A stretch of 64,000 bases of DNA from Zonotrichia leucophrys gambelii (GCF_028769735.1 NC_088177.1:22729599-22793598), one strand, 5' to 3'; positions 32,134 to 43,731 are shown, numbered from the stretch's first letter. Translations and numbers: made by a program. The notes: a model not told the origin generated them from the letters alone.

Positions 32134-33923
32134 CATGAAAGCATATTTTGTACTGTATTTTTAGAAGTTAAAGGGAAAGGACAAAGGGAGCGTAATAATA
32201 ACAAATCAATTATGTTACTGTAAATTCATTAAAATAATTTTGATTTTCCCTGTATTCCAGTGTCATTCATAAAAAAATGCATAGTAGTAAAAAAGTAAGA
32301 TATTTTTATGCAATATTCTTCTCACATTAGAACTGGATCTCTACATATTCCGTTTTTCTTTCTCTCCTTTTTTTTATTATTAAGAACAGTTAAGTGTGTT
32401 CTGTAACGAGATGACCAGAAATAAGGGGAATATATTCAGTTGTTATGTGTGGCATTTTCTCAGCACGGGAGATTTTTGCATTAATGTTCTCAATGTGAAT
32501 GTATATTTTTATATTTAAAGTAATGCTAATATTTAGGAGGAAGCAGGAGTAGCTGACATAATTGAATCAGAATTAAATCTATCTTACATAAACAATGATA
32601 AATTGATTAAGAAAATCCATTAAATGGAGGAAAGTTATTAATTAACATTCCTCAGAAACTAAATTACTTTCTAATGCACATACCAGCTTTCCAGTCACCT
32701 ATATGTCAAGATGAGATCTTGAGTTCAAGATCCTTAAGCAAAAATTGGTTTTACTTTGTTTACCTGTTAATGAGATTCTTCCAGTTATTTACAAATTGCT
32801 GTCAGTTCCCTTGCAAACTGCTTTAAGCAAGGTGACTTTAAGCATTAAAACTACTCCTATAGTATGTTCAGTAATGTTCATACCATTTCTTGTTTCTGAA
32901 TTTGATGTGTCCTCACAGTGAGACCACCATGTCTCAAAAAATCTGTGATCTTCTAAGACTATCCCATCGCTCACCTGGGATACTAATTTTTGTTCAAAAT
33001 ATTCACCTTGCCCAGTTGTGTTGCCTGATAAAAATTTAAAATCAGGAGTGGCAAGTTCTAATAACCCAGTACCCAGGCAAAATGACTGAAGTGTTGAGGC
33101 TAATGCAAATGTGTCACTTCAGTGTCTTCTCAGTCATGACCCCTCAATTAATATTTAAGATTTGTATGTTAAAAGGCAGAGTTAATTGTGCTTTCTGATA
33201 TGGTGGTAGGAAAGAGAAGTATGACTGTCTGGCCCAGTGTTGTGCTGGGAATGAATTACTCCATGATGTGTCCTTGATCCATTCCTTGTGTAGATGTGTA
33301 GCACTAACTGGTTGATTAGACAGCAGAGGTCCTTAGGGAGGTTGGCATGAATTGTCTGATGTTCTATGTCAGCTGGGTTGTCAGGGGTGTTTAAGTTCCA
33401 AAGTCAAAGAGTTCAGAGGCCCTTTGATTAGGTCCTGCGCAATTCTGAAGTGTGTTTATTTTGCATGTAAATCTGAATATTTTTAGAAGAAAGAGACCCA
33501 TAACTTGTTTTTTGAGCCATAAGCCACACAGGTCCAAGTTCATATTCACATCTGAAATATATGGCCAAGCATCTTTATCTCTACCCACGTAGTGGTGTTT
33601 GTGGTTTATGTAAATTTATAAGTCTTGGTTTAAGTTTTGTACATTAGCCAGGAGCACCTGGTTCACCTATCAACTATTAAACAACTACAACTATTAAATC
33701 TAGAGTAATCCTAGGTTTGAATGAACTTAGTATGGGACAACTGGTATAGCTTGACTATCTCTTTTCAAAATTTTGTGGTTTTCATAGGAATCAAAAAGCT
33801 CACCATTTTATTTTCAGATTTAATGTTATCTTCATTTCTACAAAACAAGTATCTTAAAAAAATTAAATATGTTTATTTGTCATCAATGTATATTGAATGT
33901 TAACATGTATGGTTAATTTGTGA

Positions 33924-33929
33924 AATAAA
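33924..33929 (+). terminator. Candidate polyadenylation signal, distal (novex-3)
   Basis: AATAAA about 2.5 kb after the stop, with ttgcttcttgtactttatt 22-40 bases downstream as a possible U/GU element. Confidence 0.5.
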
Positions 33930-33950
33930 TATGAAATTATTTAACGCCAT

Positions 33951-35594
33951 TGCTTCTTGTACTTTATTCATTTTACAAATCTATCTAAAATATGAAGAAG
34001 TATCTGTATAGTTCTCCTGTCATAAATATCCAGGAACACACAAAAGTGCATTAATTTTTGCCACACTCCTATGTATAAAGCATTCTCCTGTGCTAACATG
34101 GGTTTCACTGTGCCATTTTTATATATTTAATTTTTTTATTTTATTGGCCCAATTCTGCCACCCATTCTCGAATTTATTTGCACAATTTATTACTGTTTTA
34201 ACAAGGTTGGTAAGTAATTCTGAAGGACTGCTATAATTTTTTTTTACTTAAGCATTTCTTCTCTGAGGTTAATCATTGCATGCTATGTCACTGTAATCAC
34301 TGTGCTATGTAATTTATATTATGGCATTTGTGGCGAGACTAATAATTACTAAAACAAATGAGAAAGAATTGGGTGACAGAGTTTGTTCATTTTTATGTTT
34401 GTTGTTGGAGTGCAGCAAAAATTCTTATCTCAATAAGTTTTAAAATTGAAGATATTGTAATTGAGAAGCTTCTCAATTACAGTGCCTACAGAAATTACAG
34501 TGCCTAGAGACATTAATCTGCTCACACGTTTATTCTTTTTTTTAAACTTATAGCTGTCAAATACTCTGGGCCTTTACTGAGGAAACTTTACTCAGTGAGG
34601 ACCAACTGTATTTGATTTCCAAAGGTTTTCCTTGCATCATGCTTTTCATGAATTTTTCCATTCCTAGAAATTCCATATTTCACTGGTGTTTCTGTTGTCA
34701 GACATCTGCAGAGATATTCTTGCCTCTGTTTCCTCTCATTTTAAACTGCTGTTGGAACTAAAGTTATCTAATGCATAGATCTATAAATTCAAAAAGGCAA
34801 GAAAACAAAAACTCTTAAAAGTCTCTTCTCTTTTTCTCTGACATTTTGCGAGTTTTAATATGCCACATCTTGACAGAGAGGAGTTCAAAAGCAGAGATTT
34901 AAATCAATTCTATTCAATTAAAGGTTTAAACTTGTGATGTTTGTAATAATGATGCTGTAAACTTAAGGGTCTAATGACAAACCCAGGACAAAGCTGTTAA
35001 GGTAGAAGTAATCTTTTGGTATGCTAGACAAAAGATAGAGTTTAAAGAGAGGAACTTTGCATCAAAAGAAAGGTTAGTGTGCTGAAAAGATTGTGGGTTT
35101 GTTGGTTGGTTTGGTGGAGGGGGGTGGGATTCAATCCTAATTGTGGCATTCTGGTTTTTTTGTTGGTGTTTTGAATTATATCAGTGTCTTAGCACTGTTT
35201 TGCTGTATTGTTTGCATAGGTGTACATACAAATATGTATAAGACATGCCACTTTAATTATATCTGTGAAATGCATCAATGTTGCTTGATTGTTCCTTGCA
35301 CAGTGCACCCTGGAGGGATATGCCTAACCCATACTGTGATGTCAGGTTTAAAGACACACCCATTCTGATCAAGATAGGAAATTCTTAAGCAACCTGACAA
35401 CACAGCATGTCTTACTCATTTTGGCAGGCATGGCATCAAGGAGACAGCACAGACCTCCTGTTCATTGCTAGCTGCTGTATAGTATTGAGAAAACCTCCAG
35501 CTCTCGAAAAATAGATGGCCTAACACTGTGTATTGCTATATACGAGTGTTCTCATAAATATTCTAGTAAAACTAAACAATTTTTTTCCATACAG
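33951..35594 (+). other. TTN: Intronic sequence between novex-3 end and N2B exon
   Basis: About 1.6 kb, AT-rich. It holds a perfect 26-base palindrome (34456-34481) with an adjoining 18-base imperfect direct repeat. No exon recognised. Confidence 0.65.
34456..34499. repeat. Perfect 26-base palindrome plus short direct repeat
   Basis: Arms tgtaattgagaag and cttctcaattaca meet without a loop. attacagtgcctacagaa is then followed at once by attacagtgcctagagac. It could extrude as a cruciform or fold as an RNA hairpin; no family recognised. Confidence 0.85.
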
Positions 35595-38114
35595 ACATCA
35601 CTAGGTCTCTTATTGCCTCTTCTGAGGAAGGAAGAAGTGCAGGCTACAGCAGCGGCCTTCAGTTGCCTGATAGAGAGAAAACACTTGAATTTGAGCCTGG
35701 AAAACCAGTTTATTCCAGCAAAGCAAAGATGAAAATTGAGGAAGAGGGCAAAGCCCCTGTTTTCCTCAAACAGATCTCAGATGTTGAAGTCTGGCAGGGA
35801 GATGTAGCTAGGCTCTCTGTTTCTGTTACTGGCAGCCCCACACCCAAAATCCAGTGGTTTTTCAACGGTAGGAAGCTAACCCCATACATGGACTGTAAGT
35901 TAGAATTTGCTGGCAGTGACCACAGCCTCATCCTCCCACGAGCAGGAGTGCAGGATGAGGGTGAGTACCGGTGCGTGGCCAGCAGTGCTCACGGCGAGAC
36001 CAGCTGCAGCGCCCAGCTCCGCGTGCGCCAGAGGCAGCCGGGCTCCCCCTGCTTTGCCAGGCAGCCGGGCAGCGTGCTGTGTGCCCCGGGCTCCACGGCA
36101 GTCTTTGAGTACACTGTGGAGGGCAGGCCGCGCCCCGACGTGCTGTGGTCCAAGGGGAGCGAGCGGCTCCTCTCTGACGCCCGTCGCTCCATTGCTCAGC
36201 GCCCTGACGGCTCGGGCTCTCTGACAGTGTGGCACTGCGTGGAGGAGGACTCTGGGCTCTACACGTGCAGGGCTGTGAGTGCCCTGGGTGAGGCCACATG
36301 CTCTGCTGAGCTCCTGGTGCTGCGCCAGGAGCACTCTGTGTGCAGCCAGAGCCTGGCCTTGCAGCACTCTGCGGTGGCAGAGGAGCAAAGCCCTCTTTTC
36401 TACGAGGAGGCTGGAGAGCTTCCTGCAGTGGAAGAAGCATTCAGACTTGAGCCCATGAGGGAGCCTTCAACCCTCCTTCAGCTCCAGATGAGCCAGGCAG
36501 TGTACATGCTGCCCAGGGAGGACATCTTGCCAGGCCTGCCACCAACCTGTCTGGCAGCACAGAGTGTTGAAGAGATGCTCACCCAGGCGGCCACAATACA
36601 AGAGAGCAGCGGGCTTCTGGCAGAGCCCCTGGAAACCCTCCATGCTGGCCCCCAGGGTGTGGTGCCTGCAGCAGCGATGGAGACACAGCTTGCAGGCTGC
36701 CTTGGGACTGTAGCTGCACAGACACTCATGCCCAAAGAGGAAATCATCCCCAAGGCAGCAGAGCAACTGGCTGTTCTGAAGACAGAGGCTTCCCAAACCC
36801 TTCTGCAGGTGTCAAGCACCACTGAGAGCCATATCATGGATGGTGACCAAATCCAGATCCTTGAGGGCTTTCAGATAGCACAAGGTGAGCTGAAGGCTGA
36901 ACCAAGATTTCTCTCTGAATTGGCTTTCACTGGGGGCCAAGCTGTCCCCCTGGAGAACATTTCTTTCCTGGAAACAGCAAAGGAAGATTTTGCTTCAAGA
37001 ATACATGAGGGACAGGCTGTGAGATTTCCCTTGCTGCTGGAAGAAAACCAGTCCATGGAGGAAGAACATGTTGATCTCTCCAAGCCACTTAAGCAGTGGC
37101 AGAGGACAGAAGGACAATCCCATGAAACCATGTACTCTTGTGAGCTCCAGCCAAGCCAAGTCCTCAACAAAGACAGTGAACTCACTGCTCTGGTTCCCAA
37201 GAGCTGCAGCTTAGACATAAAATCTCAAATCAGAAATGCACTGAAAGCTGCAGTGGTAAGTGGGGAAAACGTCTTGTTTTCAGAATGGTTGGCTGATAAG
37301 GAAGATGTTAAAGTACAGGCAATAAACATCACCAAGGAGAATACACATACCTTGTGCACATATGTTGTGACCACAGGAGGATGCAGTCCCATAGAAATCC
37401 AAGTCTCCTTGGAAGAAGTGAACATTCAGACAGCTGACCAGAAAACGGTCCTGAAGGAAGTTTTCTATTCCTTTCTTTGTGAAGATAAATGTTCCCTGAC
37501 TGGTGAAAAATCCAAAGCATTGCCATTCTCTGCCAGTCCGCTTCTCTCCGGAAAATCCTATGATGAAATCTTTGAGCTGGAGCCCCAGCAGGCTGAGAGG
37601 ACTATGGAGGCAGAAATACAACTGGAACACCTTTTGTCTGCACAAGTAATCAAGGCTGAGCATGGTCTAATTAAGGATGTGGGTGCTGATGTAGCCTCTG
37701 CAGATGTTCTTAAAGAGGCACCCACAGACATACTGAAAAGAAAAGAGAAAAGGGAAGAAAAATGTGAGGAAGAGGGCAGAGAGGGTCTAGAAACTAGAGC
37801 TGGAAAGCCAGAGGATGAGCTGGGCAAAGAAGGTTATCCCATCATACACTGCAAACTGGTTGACACTGTTGTGGAGGAAGAGGAGAGTGTCAGGCTGCTG
37901 TCTGTCATAACAAATGTCAGAGAGGTGAATTGGTACTTTGAGGGTAAACTGGTCTCTTCAGGCAGCAAATTCAAGTGTTTGCAAGATCAGGACACATACA
38001 CACTAGAAATAAGCAAAGTGTGCGGGGAGATTCACCAAGGAGAGTACACCTGTGAGGCGCTGAATCAAGGTGGAAAAAGAGCAACAGCAGCAAAACTCAC
38101 TGTTGTTAAAAGAG
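35595..38114 (+). CDS. TTN: TTN N2B exon (human exon 49 equivalent): two Igs, N2B unique sequence, one Ig
   Basis: 840 codons, phase 1 to 1. An N-terminal lead (DITRSLIASSEEGRSAGYSS) precedes Ig a from about 35753 (APVFLKQISDVEVWQGDVAR, IQWFFNGRKL) and Ig b from about 36047 (PCFARQPGSVLCAPGSTAVF, DVLWSKGSE). The N2B unique sequence runs 36326-37837 (504 residues, mostly acidic and disordered), and the last Ig from 37838 has PIIHCKLVDTVVEEEESVRL, VNWYFEGKLV and HQGEYTCEALNQGGKRATA. This is the heart-specific spring element; human N2B unique sequence extends under load and binds FHL proteins and alpha-B-crystallin. The last Ig and the block 37205-37500 match human best. The first part (about 35950-36330) is GC-rich. 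Confidence 0.96.
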
Positions 38115-38779
38115 GTTGGATTATGGGGATAAAATAATCTTTTTAATGCACTGCTCTACTAATGAACCTCCCCTACTATGTATATCTTTGGACAGAGATA
38201 CAATATTAATACCATCATGCCACTAATCAGAGGGCCCTCTTTCTCTCTGGATCGATAGTCTCCTTTTACCACATTGCAAGGCCTCTCACTTCCATTACCC
38301 CAGTCTTTGGTCAGGAACTTTTTTGTTTCATTGCACTAGCATGTTCAGGACAAAGCTGCATCTCAATCCCAACCATTTCTCCTATTAATGCCTGAGAAGT
38401 GGACCTGCTCTTCCCATTTTTCTCACTGCTGCACCCTCTCTCACTCCTTAGAGTCATTGCACTTCTCGTTCACACCATAGTTTCTAACAAGTCCAGAATA
38501 GATTACTATATATTTATATCCTATTGCTATTGTGCATTGCTGTTTCACTTTGTTTTTCCAGTATCACCACTGTTTCCTGATGTAATTATGCACTGTAAGA
38601 CTGTCTGTCCACTGAGTCTAGTACTGCTTTCATTTCTTACAGATATTTTTTCTTTTACAGTCACTTTATGTGAATTGCAAGTATTTCACCTTTTTGGGTT
38701 TTTTTTACAGTCAGTCAATCACTTAATTTCAGAATGGCAGCAGGCAGGGTTTTGAGTTACTCTCTGCTTCTAATTTCAG
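38115..38779 (+). other. TTN: Intron after the N2B exon
   Basis: 665 bases, pyrimidine-rich in its second half (38399-38700). No element recognised. Confidence 0.65.
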
Positions 38780-39058
38780 TTGCACCAATCCTGAGGAGAA
38801 GGCTTGAACCCTTGGAAGTGGCTGTGAATCATGTGGCCAAGTTTACCTGTGAGGTGGAGATGGCTCCCAATGTCAAGTTCCAGTGGTACAAAGCCGGACG
38901 AGAGATTTATGATGGGGACAAATACTCCATTCGCACCTCCAACTACCTCTCCACGCTGGAGATCCCAAGGCCTCAAGTTGTTGACTGTGGGGAATATAGC
39001 TGTAAGGCTTCAAACCAGCATGGCAGTGTAAGCTCTACAGCTGTTTTAACAGTAACTG
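38780..39058 (+). CDS. TTN: TTN exon: Ig directly after N2B (human exon 50 equivalent)
   Basis: Ninety-three codons, phase 1 to 1: VAPILRRRLEPLEVAVNHVA, KFTCEVEMAPNVKFQWYKAG, VDCGEYSCKASNQHGSVSST. Canonical Cys pair and Trp. In human N2B cardiac titin this exon joins directly to distal I-band exons, skipping everything that follows in this window. Confidence 0.95.
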
Positions 39059-40137
39059 GTAAGTACAGACCTTCAAACTCTTCTCTTTTTCCACAAAATA
39101 CCGGGGTGTATTGTAATGCTTTCACTTCTATACTTGCATATGTTTATGGTAGGACTCTTGGTTGCCATCAGAATACATAATTTTGGCAGGGACTAGCATA
39201 GAAAAGGAATAACTTTTGAGAATGCTGCTTTTAGGGGCTTTCTCTATGAAGGGAATCAGTGTGAGAAAGCTTCAGAGGGAAAGAAGGAAGGGGGAAAGAG
39301 AGCAGGAAGAAACAGCATGGGCATGGGATTGCTTTGTGAATTCATTCTTGAAGGTTTATTTCACAAGAAACACTTTTAAATCTGATTTCTTGGTGTAATA
39401 GTCACTGTGTGATTATCCTAGCACCCTAAATTTATCCTGCAACTGTACTTGCAACGCGGGTTATGCAGGTCTGCATACTTGAACATCTTTGTGCCGTCAC
39501 CAAAGGGGAGCTCTGTGACTGGGAAATAGATCATCTTAAATAAAAGGAGGTTTAAAGGGTTTCAATTTGCAAATTTTTTTTGTCTACTGAGAGCTATACA
39601 GTGGGTTTTTTTCTGTAAAGAAAGAAAGAAACAAAAAGCCATTACAGCCATTATCTTTTGGGAGTTTCTTTTATGATGACTCTTTTACTCTGACTTTTCT
39701 CTTTCTGGGAGGAGTTCTTATGTGGTCTTTGCTAAGTGCTAGATGCTAGAGACTAGAAAAAGGTGCATGAACAGTGAAATGCACACAAACTTGCCCATCT
39801 TGAGAGAAGAGTGAGCAAACATGTCAGTCTTGAGGGAGACTGACGTATTTATTTTCATGAGGGAGACATGTCAGTCATGAGGGAGACTTTGTTTATTTTC
39901 CTTTAATTCGTACATTGCTCCAGAGATTCAAAATGCCTTCAAGCTCTGGAGCAATACCTAGATTGAAGAAGTACAAAACCAAAAGCCAAAATTTATCATC
40001 TTTAACACCTCTTATCTCCTTCACTGCTGTTTTCTTTAGCTTAAGAGTGTTCAGTCACAAGCTAGCCTCTCTTGCTCTCTGGCAAATGTGGCTCTACTCC
40101 TCACCTCTTGATAACATTGAACCCCTTTGTTTTGCAG
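39059..40137 (+). other. TTN: Intron between exons equivalent to human 50 and 51
   Basis: 1,079 bases. Holds a local duplication with a 47-base period (39820-39900; catgtcagtcttgagggaga and catgtcagtcatgagggaga). Nothing else recognised. Confidence 0.7.
39820..39900 (+). repeat. Short tandem duplication, 47-base period
   Basis: The two copies of catgtcagtcNtgagggagac start at 39820 and 39867 and both run into a tttattttc motif. Confidence 0.75.
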
Positions 40138-40701
40138 AGGCATTTCCACCAACGTTTCTTACCAGACCTGAACCTATTACTACTTTTGTTGGCAAAAGTG
40201 CCAAGTTCCTGTGTACTGTTTCGGGCACTCCAGTCATCGACATCACCTGGCAGAAAGATGGAACAACTATTTCACCTTCAGACCACCATAAGATCTCCAA
40301 AGTGGAAAATAAACATGTTTTAGAAATTTCCCTTCTTACTGCTAGTGACAGAGGGGTTTACACTTGCAAAGCTTCCAACAAGTTTGGGGCTGATATTTGC
40401 CAGACTGAAATGGTCATTATAGACAAGCCCCACTTCATTAAAGATTTGCAGTCAGTGCAGTCAGCAGTTAATAAAAAAATACGCCTTGAATGTCAGGTAG
40501 ATGAAGACAGGAAAGTAACTGTAGGGTGGACAAAGGATGGAAACAAAATCCCTCCAGGCAAAGATTATAAGATTTACTTTGAAGACAAAATAGCCTCACT
40601 TGAGATTCCTCTGGCTAAGGTCAAGGACTCAGGCCACTATGTGTGTACTGCTTCAAATGAGGCAGGAAGCAGCTCCTCTTCTGCCAGCGTCACAGTCAGA
40701 G
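40138..40701 (+). CDS. TTN: TTN two-Ig exon (human exon 51 equivalent)
   Basis: 188 codons, phase 1 to 1, the only exon of the tandem region here with two domains. Ig 1: EAFPPTFLTRPEPITTFVGK, KFLCTVSG, DITWQKDG, VYTCKASNKFGADICQ. Ig 2: KPHFIKDLQSVQSAVNKKIR, LECQVDEDRKVTVGWTKDG, GHYVCTASNEAGSSSSS. In human this is the first exon of the RBM20-controlled block. Confidence 0.96.
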
Positions 40702-41145
40702 GTAAGATAGTTCTATGCCCCCTTTACCTTTCATCTTCTTTGGTTCCCCATTTCTTCTTTCACAGGCAAAAGACTTCTTTGGGCTGAAATTACACTGTGA
40801 ATTCTTCTCAGACCTGCCACCTGATCCATTCCCTGTGAAGTCTTTTCCCCTGCTGCCTTACAGTGCAGTGTTACTTCAATATTTCTTTCACCAGAGAAAA
40901 TCAAGATTTGCTCCTGCCTGCAGGGTAGAGATGGATGAAGAGGGAAAGCAAAGCCACAGAAGCTGCAGCTCAGCAAAGATTACGCCGATCTCTTGTGAAG
41001 CTGTATTTTGTTCTTGCTCTGGGAAGCAATCTTTCAAAGCTTTGAATTTCAGCTTTCTCTCCTTTTCCACCTTTCCTCTCCTTTTCCGCCTTTTCTCTTC
41101 CCCTTCCCCTTTTTACCAACTCTTCCCCTCTCTTCCCATTTTCAG
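40702..41145 (+). other. TTN: Intron with a long pyrimidine tract
   Basis: 444 bases. About 41050-41145 is almost pure C/T with repeated CTTTTC and TCTT groups, leading into the acceptor. Confidence 0.75.
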
Positions 41146-41427
41146 AACCACCATCCTTTGTGAAGAAGGTCGATCCATCTTATTTACTGACCCCAGGTGA
41201 CTCTGCACGCCTTCAATGCAAAATCAAAGGGTCTCCTGAAATCCAGGTTACTTGGTTCAAAAACAATAAGGAAATCCATGAAAGTAACACACACAAGATG
41301 TCCTTTGTCAATTCTGTGGCTGTGTTAGATATTTTGGAAATGAAAGTTGATGACACTGGGACTTACTCATGTGAAGCTGTCAACGAGGTTGGAAGTGACA
41401 GTTGCACCACTGAAGTTGTTGTCAAAG
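41146..41427 (+). CDS. TTN: TTN tandem-Ig exon, 6-domain repeat 1, type A (exon 52 by count)
   Basis: 282 bases. EPPSFVKKVDPSYLLTPGDS; RLQCKIKG (B Cys), VTWFKNN, TYSCEAVNEVGSDSC (F Cys). Phase 1 to 1; donor AAAG|GTCTGT. Confidence 0.95.
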
Positions 41428-41536
41428 GTCTGTCCTTCTTGTTGCTGCCAGTCACATTCTTGAGAAAAACCTTCCTTACTTTTTTTTTTTTTTTTTTTTT
41501 GCATGGTTGACTAATTCTTTCTTACTGCTTTTATAG

Positions 41537-41815
41537 AGCCTCCATCTTTCATCCGAACACTTGAACCTGCAGAGCTAGTGAAGGGCACCAACCCCGTCCT
41601 TCAGTGCGAGGTTGCTGGCACTGGACCCTTTGAGATTAGCTGGTACAAAGACAAGAAGCAGATTCGCAGTAGTAAAAAATACAGGTTGACCTCTCAGAAG
41701 GCTGTTATTTCTTTGGAGGTGTCCTCATTTAATAGTGCAGATGTCGGTGAATACGAGTGTGTGATAGCTAATGAAGTCGGGAAGTGCATGTGCAGTGCCA
41801 CATACATCTTGAAAG
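41537..41815 (+). CDS. TTN: TTN tandem-Ig exon, 6-domain repeat 1, type B (exon 53 by count)
   Basis: 279 bases. EPPSFIRTLEPAELVKGTNP; LQCEVAGTGPFEISWYKDKK with the type-B RSSKKY motif; GEYECVIANEVGKCMC. A 21-base T-run (41480-41500) lies 36 bases before its first base. Confidence 0.95.
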
Positions 41816-42181
41816 GTCAGTGGGAGAGAGAAAACTCAGTTTATTGAAGGGAATGGCAAAAACCTCTTATTTCATAAAATGTCTTTTCTTTGGATTTGTG
41901 GGAGGATGGGGAGACTGGGGACAAAGAATATCTTCTTCTCTTAAAATTCTGTGTGTATCTTGAGTCTTATCTGGCGTCAAACCTGTGAATTTGAAGAACA
42001 TTGAGATTAATGGGCCATTAGCTTCCAGCTGGAGAAAGCACTTCTCCAGCTTGCCTGCTCTTTGGCTGAATTGCAACATGTGCTGCACATACTGTCTTAC
42101 AAAACTGTCTTTAAGTAGCATATTTTATATGATGAAGTAACAGTAGATGAGTATTTTTCTCTTGTCTCTTCTTTGAACTAG
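41816..42181 (+). other. TTN: Intron between types B and C of repeat 1
   Basis: 366 bases; nothing recognised. Confidence 0.65.
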
Positions 42182-42460
42182 AACCACCATCTTTTGTTAA
42201 GAAAATCGAAAATGTGACAGCTCTGGCTGGAGATAGTGTTACATTACAGGCCGTGGTGAAAGGGTCAGAGCCTATTTCTGTGACATGGATGAAGGGCAAA
42301 GACATTATTAAAGATGATAACAATGTGAGAGTGACATTTGATCACGGTCTAGCAACACTGCAAATTACCGGAGTCCAGCTGAGCTCTGGTGGCAAATACA
42401 CCTGTGTGGCTGAGAATGATGCAGGAAGTCAGTCCTGCTTTGGTGAACTAGCAGTGAAAG
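42182..42460 (+). CDS. TTN: TTN tandem-Ig exon, 6-domain repeat 1, type C (exon 54 by count)
   Basis: 279 bases. EPPSFVKKIENVTALAGDSV; B strand LQAVVKG lacks Cys; VTWMKGKD; GKYTCVAENDAGSQSC. Donor AAAG|GTCAGT. Confidence 0.95.
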
Positions 42461-42556
42461 GTCAGTGGAGAAATGCTGTGATCCCTGCAGTCTCCCACCT
42501 GAGAGAAGAAGAAATTTTCTTTTGTCCTTAACACCAGTTGTTTCATTCTGTTGTAG

Positions 42557-42835
42557 AACCTGCCAAAATAATTGAAAAAGCTGAAATGATCCAGGTTACA
42601 GCAGGGGAACCAGCTATTTTGGAGTACACTGTCACAGGCACTCCAGAGCTGAAAACCAAATGGTTCAAAGATGGAAAGCCACTCCCTGCCAGCAAAAAAT
42701 ACAGGATCAGCTTCAAAAATAACATTGCTCAGCTCAAGTTTTATGCTGCTGAAATGCAGGACAGTGGTGAATACACCTTTGAGATATCCAATGATGTGGG
42801 CATCAGCTCTTGTACTACCAGCTTCACTGTGCTAG
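42557..42835 (+). CDS. TTN: TTN tandem-Ig exon, 6-domain repeat 1, type D (exon 55 by count)
   Basis: 279 bases. EPAKIIEKAEMIQVTAGEPA; LEYTVTG and GEYTFEISNDVGISSC, so both canonical Cys are replaced (Tyr, Phe); core Trp at KTKWFKDG. Confidence 0.95.
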
Positions 42836-42946
42836 GTTGGTACTGCCTCTTTGCAGAGAGCCCCGTTGCCTAACAGAGCCAGAAGCAGAACAGCACTCCT
42901 GTTTTTCTCATGTGTTCCTTTCTGTCATTTTTTTCACTCTCAACAG

Positions 42947-43234
42947 ATCGCACTCTCCCTCCCTTCTTTACTAAACCACTGAAGAATATTGACAGCATCA
43001 TTAGCACCTCATGCCGCCTAGACTGCAAAATTGCAGGCTCTCTTCCAATGACTGTCTCATGGTTTAAGCAAGATACTGAGATCACTTCAAGTGCCAAGTA
43101 TACAGTACACTTTGCAGAAGGCTCAGCATCTTTGGAAATAAAACACCTGGATGCAAATGATGCTGGGGTCTACATTTGCAGAGCCACCAACTCTGCTGGT
43201 AGCAAAGAGAGCAGTAGCACTTTGTTTATAAAAG
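42947..43234 (+). CDS. TTN: TTN tandem-Ig exon, 6-domain repeat 1, type E (exon 56 by count)
   Basis: 288 bases, the longer type-E size. DRTLPPFFTKPLKNIDSIIS; RLDCKIAG, VSWFKQDT, GVYICRATNSAGSKES. Confidence 0.95.
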
Positions 43235-43352
43235 GTTTGGCAATTTGTTTCACTTTTCTTGGAATCTTGCTTATCTTGTCATAATACTTTTCTTTCCCAA
43301 AATACAAGCCCTCTCTTACTCATTGCATTTTTTTCCTTTCAATGCAATCCAG

Positions 43353-43631
43353 AGCCACCCAGCTTCACTGTAGAACCAGAGTCTCAAGATGTATTGCCTG
43401 CATCAACTGTACATTTCAAAGGAATGTTTAAAGGCACAACACCACTGACAGTGAAATGGTTTAAAGGTGATACTGAGCTGGTGACAGGAGGATCGTGCTA
43501 CATTATGACAGAAGCATTAGCAAGTTACTTGGAGCTTTATGCAGTCAAACCAACTGACTCTGGAAAATACACCTGCAAAGTCTCCAATGTAGCTGGTTCA
43601 GTATCATGCAGTGCAAACTTATTTGTGAAAG
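43353..43631 (+). CDS. TTN: TTN tandem-Ig exon, 6-domain repeat 1, type F (exon 57 by count)
   Basis: 279 bases. EPPSFTVEPESQDVLPASTV; B strand HFKGMFKG without Cys; VKWFKGDTELVTGG; GKYTCKVSNVAGSVSC. Confidence 0.95.
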
Positions 43632-43731
43632 GTTTGCGTTCTTGCTCTTATTTAAAATTCTAGCTGCTGGATTAACACAGCAGCACTCTTTCCTGTGTTC
43701 TTTCTCCTGAACACTCTTCTTAAATCCACAG

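Larger units (their letters stand above)
31412..33950 (+). other. TTN: Putative novex-3 3' UTR
   Basis: AT-rich sequence after the novex-3 stop with no long meaningful ORF. It holds AATAAA at 32128-32133 and 33924-33929; the second is followed by a T-rich stretch and is the better end. The true 3' end needs RNA evidence. Confidence 0.65.

Noticed and set aside
31856..32164. 102-codon ORF after the novex-3 stop
   Set aside because: Low-complexity translation in an AT-rich 3' UTR, no domain or start context.
35900..36440. Overlapping minus-strand ORFs of 160-170 residues
   Set aside because: Antisense shadows caused by high GC content in the first Igs of the N2B exon; no domain recognised.
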